Shown here: piece by piece, positions 33,285 through 34,579 of the stretch | How the letters are laid out: each line of letters starts with the position of its first letter | How positions within the stretch are numbered: the first letter of the stretch is position 1 | Assembly: GCA_015232645.1 (NCBI GenBank) | Contig: JADFZF010000012.1 | Coordinates: 1 to 34,579, forward strand | Direction of reading: 5' to 3' | DNA: 34,579 bases | Origin: Magnetococcales bacterium | GTDB lineage: Bacteria; Pseudomonadota; Magnetococcia; Magnetococcales; UBA8363 | Translations under genes and position numbers: made by a program | Notes under the pieces: generated by a model | Told to the model about the DNA's origin: nothing | Databases searched by the model: none | The model's input: only the letters and a program-made list of their open reading frames with translations

Positions 33285-34412
33285 ATGAGTGATCAAATCG
33301 GTTATTATCGCCAGGTTCAGCCCTTTCAACGCGACACTTCCGATCTGAACCTGTTCTTGAACACCCGCAATGCCCTTTATCGGCATTTGGGGATCGTTCC
33401 CGCTTTTCTTTTTCGCCAGTCGATTGTTGAATTTGGACCCGGCTTCGGCGAAAATGCCATCCTGCCGCTGTTGCACAAGCCCCGCCGTTACGTGCTGGTC
33501 GATTCCAATGAAAACTGTCTGGAAAAAACCCGGGACCGGCTGACTCCCCACCGCCATCCCGATACCCAACTGGACTATCGCCTGTGTACCATCGACGAAT
33601 TCCACAGCGACGAAACGTTCGACCTGGTCATCTGTGAAAGCGTCATCCCCCGGGAAATTCAACCCGAAAAAATGTTGCTCAGCGTCGCCCGCCACGTATC
33701 CATGGGCGGGGTTCTGATCATCACCTGTCAGGACCAGGTCTCGACGTTTGCCGAGTTGCTCAGACGCTTGATCACCCTGCTGGTGGTCCCACTCAATGCC
33801 CCTCTGGAGGACAAACTGGCCCGACTGGTGCCATTGTTCGAACCGCACCTGAAGACGATCCAGGGGATGAACCGCTCTCCCAGCAACTGGATCCTCGACA
33901 ACCTGCTGCGCCCCTGGGAGGATGTTTCCTTTTCCATCGTCGATGCCATTCACGCCCTCCGGGATCGGTTCGACGTTCACGGCACTTCACCCAGGTTCAT
34001 CACCGACAGTCGTTGGCATCGGATTATCCAATCGGACGATCCGGGATTCAACGATATCGCCGAGAAGGACTATTACTCCCAGGTCCATAATCTCATTAAC
34101 CACAGGGAATGGACCCCTGCGGTACCCGTTGAGAAAAATAAACAATTATTGGAGATGTGTCTGAAAATATTCGAATTGGTCCGGACCGTGGAGAACCAAC
34201 AGGATCGGAACCTGGTCCCGGTCATCCTGGACCACCTGCAAACGGTCATCGAACTCGCAGCCGATTTTTCCGTGGCAACCGGTCAGGCCTTGCGCGATTA
34301 CCACCGGGTGTTGGATCGGTTCCATCGTAGCGGAGTTTTGGAGCCATTTTCAGAATTTGCGCCACTTTTCGGACGTGGGCAACAATTCGCGAGCTTTGTC
34401 CGGCGTTGCTGA
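33285..34412 (+). CDS. Class I SAM-dependent methyltransferase
   Basis: The protein has 375 residues from ATG 33285; the track used a TTG nine bases earlier. Motif I is IVEFGPGFGENAI, then the acidic YVLVDSNENCLEKTRDRL, a D-x-x-D-like CTIDEFHSDETF, and motif IV FDLVICESVIPRE. MLLSVARHVSMGGVLIITCQD completes the Rossmann core by about residue 150. The remaining 220 residues are helical and unassigned, including a hydrophobic LLRRLITLLVVPLNAPL stretch. It lies 29 bases after the second sulfotransferase gene and is the last gene of the operon. A small-molecule, glycan or lipid methyltransferase is likely; the substrate is unknown. Confidence 0.85.
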   Translation: MSDQIGYYRQVQPFQRDTSDLNLFLNTRNALYRHLGIVPAFLFRQSIVEFGPGFGENAILPLLHKPRRYVLVDSNENCLEKTRDRLTPHRHPDTQLDYRLCTIDEFHSDETFDLVICESVIPREIQPEKMLLSVARHVSMGGVLIITCQDQVSTFAELLRRLITLLVVPLNAPLEDKLARLVPLFEPHLKTIQGMNRSPSNWILDNLLRPWEDVSFSIVDAIHALRDRFDVHGTSPRFITDSRWHRIIQSDDPGFNDIAEKDYYSQVHNLINHREWTPAVPVEKNKQLLEMCLKIFELVRTVENQQDRNLVPVILDHLQTVIELAADFSVATGQALRDYHRVLDRFHRSGVLEPFSEFAPLFGRGQQFASFVRRC

Positions 34413-34446
34413 ACACGACTATTTCCCGAATATTTCAAGACTTCCG

Positions 34447-34500
34447 CTCCCGTTGATGCGGTCGAACAGACCGTTTCACGGGAGTCTCTTGTCTCATTCT
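34447..34500 (+). terminator. Hairpin after the glycan operon
   Basis: CTCCCGT (34447-34453) pairs perfectly with ACGGGAG (34478-34484), and an inner CGGTC-GAACA-GACCG stem extends the fold. TCTCTTGTCTCATTCTT follows, T-rich but interrupted. It begins 35 bases after the methyltransferase stop, so it is a plausible, not ideal, terminator. Confidence 0.5.
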
Positions 34501-34541
34501 TCGTAACTATTCAGCTCCCCAGGTTGAAAAATATTGAAAAA

Positions 34542-34579
34542 GAAAAGGGGTCTGGGGGATTGCCCCCAGGGTTTTGTTT
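34542..34579 (-). repeat. GC-hairpin/T-tract interspersed repeat, right copy (inverted)
   Basis: CTGGGGG-ATTG-CCCCCAG (34552-34569) is flanked by AAAAGGGGT and GGTTTTG. Read on the minus strand it is the same unit as 79-126, with one C fewer and a C interrupting the T-run. The window ends inside it. Confidence 0.7.

Overview
This 34.6 kb window is dense, mostly single-direction, moderately GC-rich bacterial DNA given over to signal transduction, with a surface-glycan-type operon at the right end. The style of the genes (many chemoreceptors, Cache-type sensors, c-di-GMP enzymes, a ZapE ATPase, a PleD/PopA-like REC-REC-GGDEF protein, GTG/TTG starts) suggests a free-living proteobacterium. A deep-branching alphaproteobacterium or Magnetococcia-like organism would fit, but that is inference from gene style; no rRNA, tRNA or magnetosome gene is present to settle it.

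Layout. 1-550: repeat/hairpin-rich non-coding DNA. 551-1432: membrane-anchored MORN-repeat protein, convergent with zapE (1478-2551, minus). 2552-2800: zapE upstream region holding a possible 24-codon ORF and a plus-strand terminator. 2801-4039 (minus): PAS-LuxR regulator. 4307-7306: large Cache-HAMP-PAS-GAF histidine kinase gene interrupted by a single in-frame TAA. 7326-8879: REC-DUF3369-HD-GYP response regulator (c-di-GMP phosphodiesterase), probably the kinase's partner. 9235-10557: REC-PAS-GGDEF diguanylate cyclase. 10712-24167: a probable operon of Tat-exported substrate-binding protein, chemoreceptor 1, CheR-TPR, double-domain CheW, chemoreceptor 2, CheA-REC, CheB, and a REC-REC-degenerate-GGDEF protein. 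24309-24878 (minus): molybdenum-carrier/cpYpsA-like protein. 25034-26411: a kinase-like protein lacking the usual phospho-acceptor His, then CheD. 26439-27056: GDSL esterase. 27369-34412: CgeB-like glycosyltransferase, B12-binding radical SAM protein, two sulfotransferase-like proteins and a SAM methyltransferase. The window ends in an inverted copy of the GC-hairpin repeat seen at its start.

How the genes may work together. The 10.7-24.2 kb operon has the parts list of a Wsp-type (alternative cellular function) chemosensory pathway: receptor, TPR-bearing CheR, CheW, CheA with a C-terminal receiver, CheB. In place of a WspR-type active diguanylate cyclase, the last gene encodes a PopA-like protein: Glu at the phospho-Asp site of receiver 1, intact receiver 2, a GGDEF motif degraded to EDDAF, but the RxxD inhibitory-site motif retained. 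That predicts a phosphorylation-gated c-di-GMP receptor as output. An apparently intact cyclase (9235) and HD-GYP phosphodiesterase (7326) are encoded just upstream. The orphan substrate-binding protein may feed a ligand signal to the receptors. The right-end operon probably decorates a surface or flagellar glycan with sulfate and methyl groups; this is inferred from enzyme families only.
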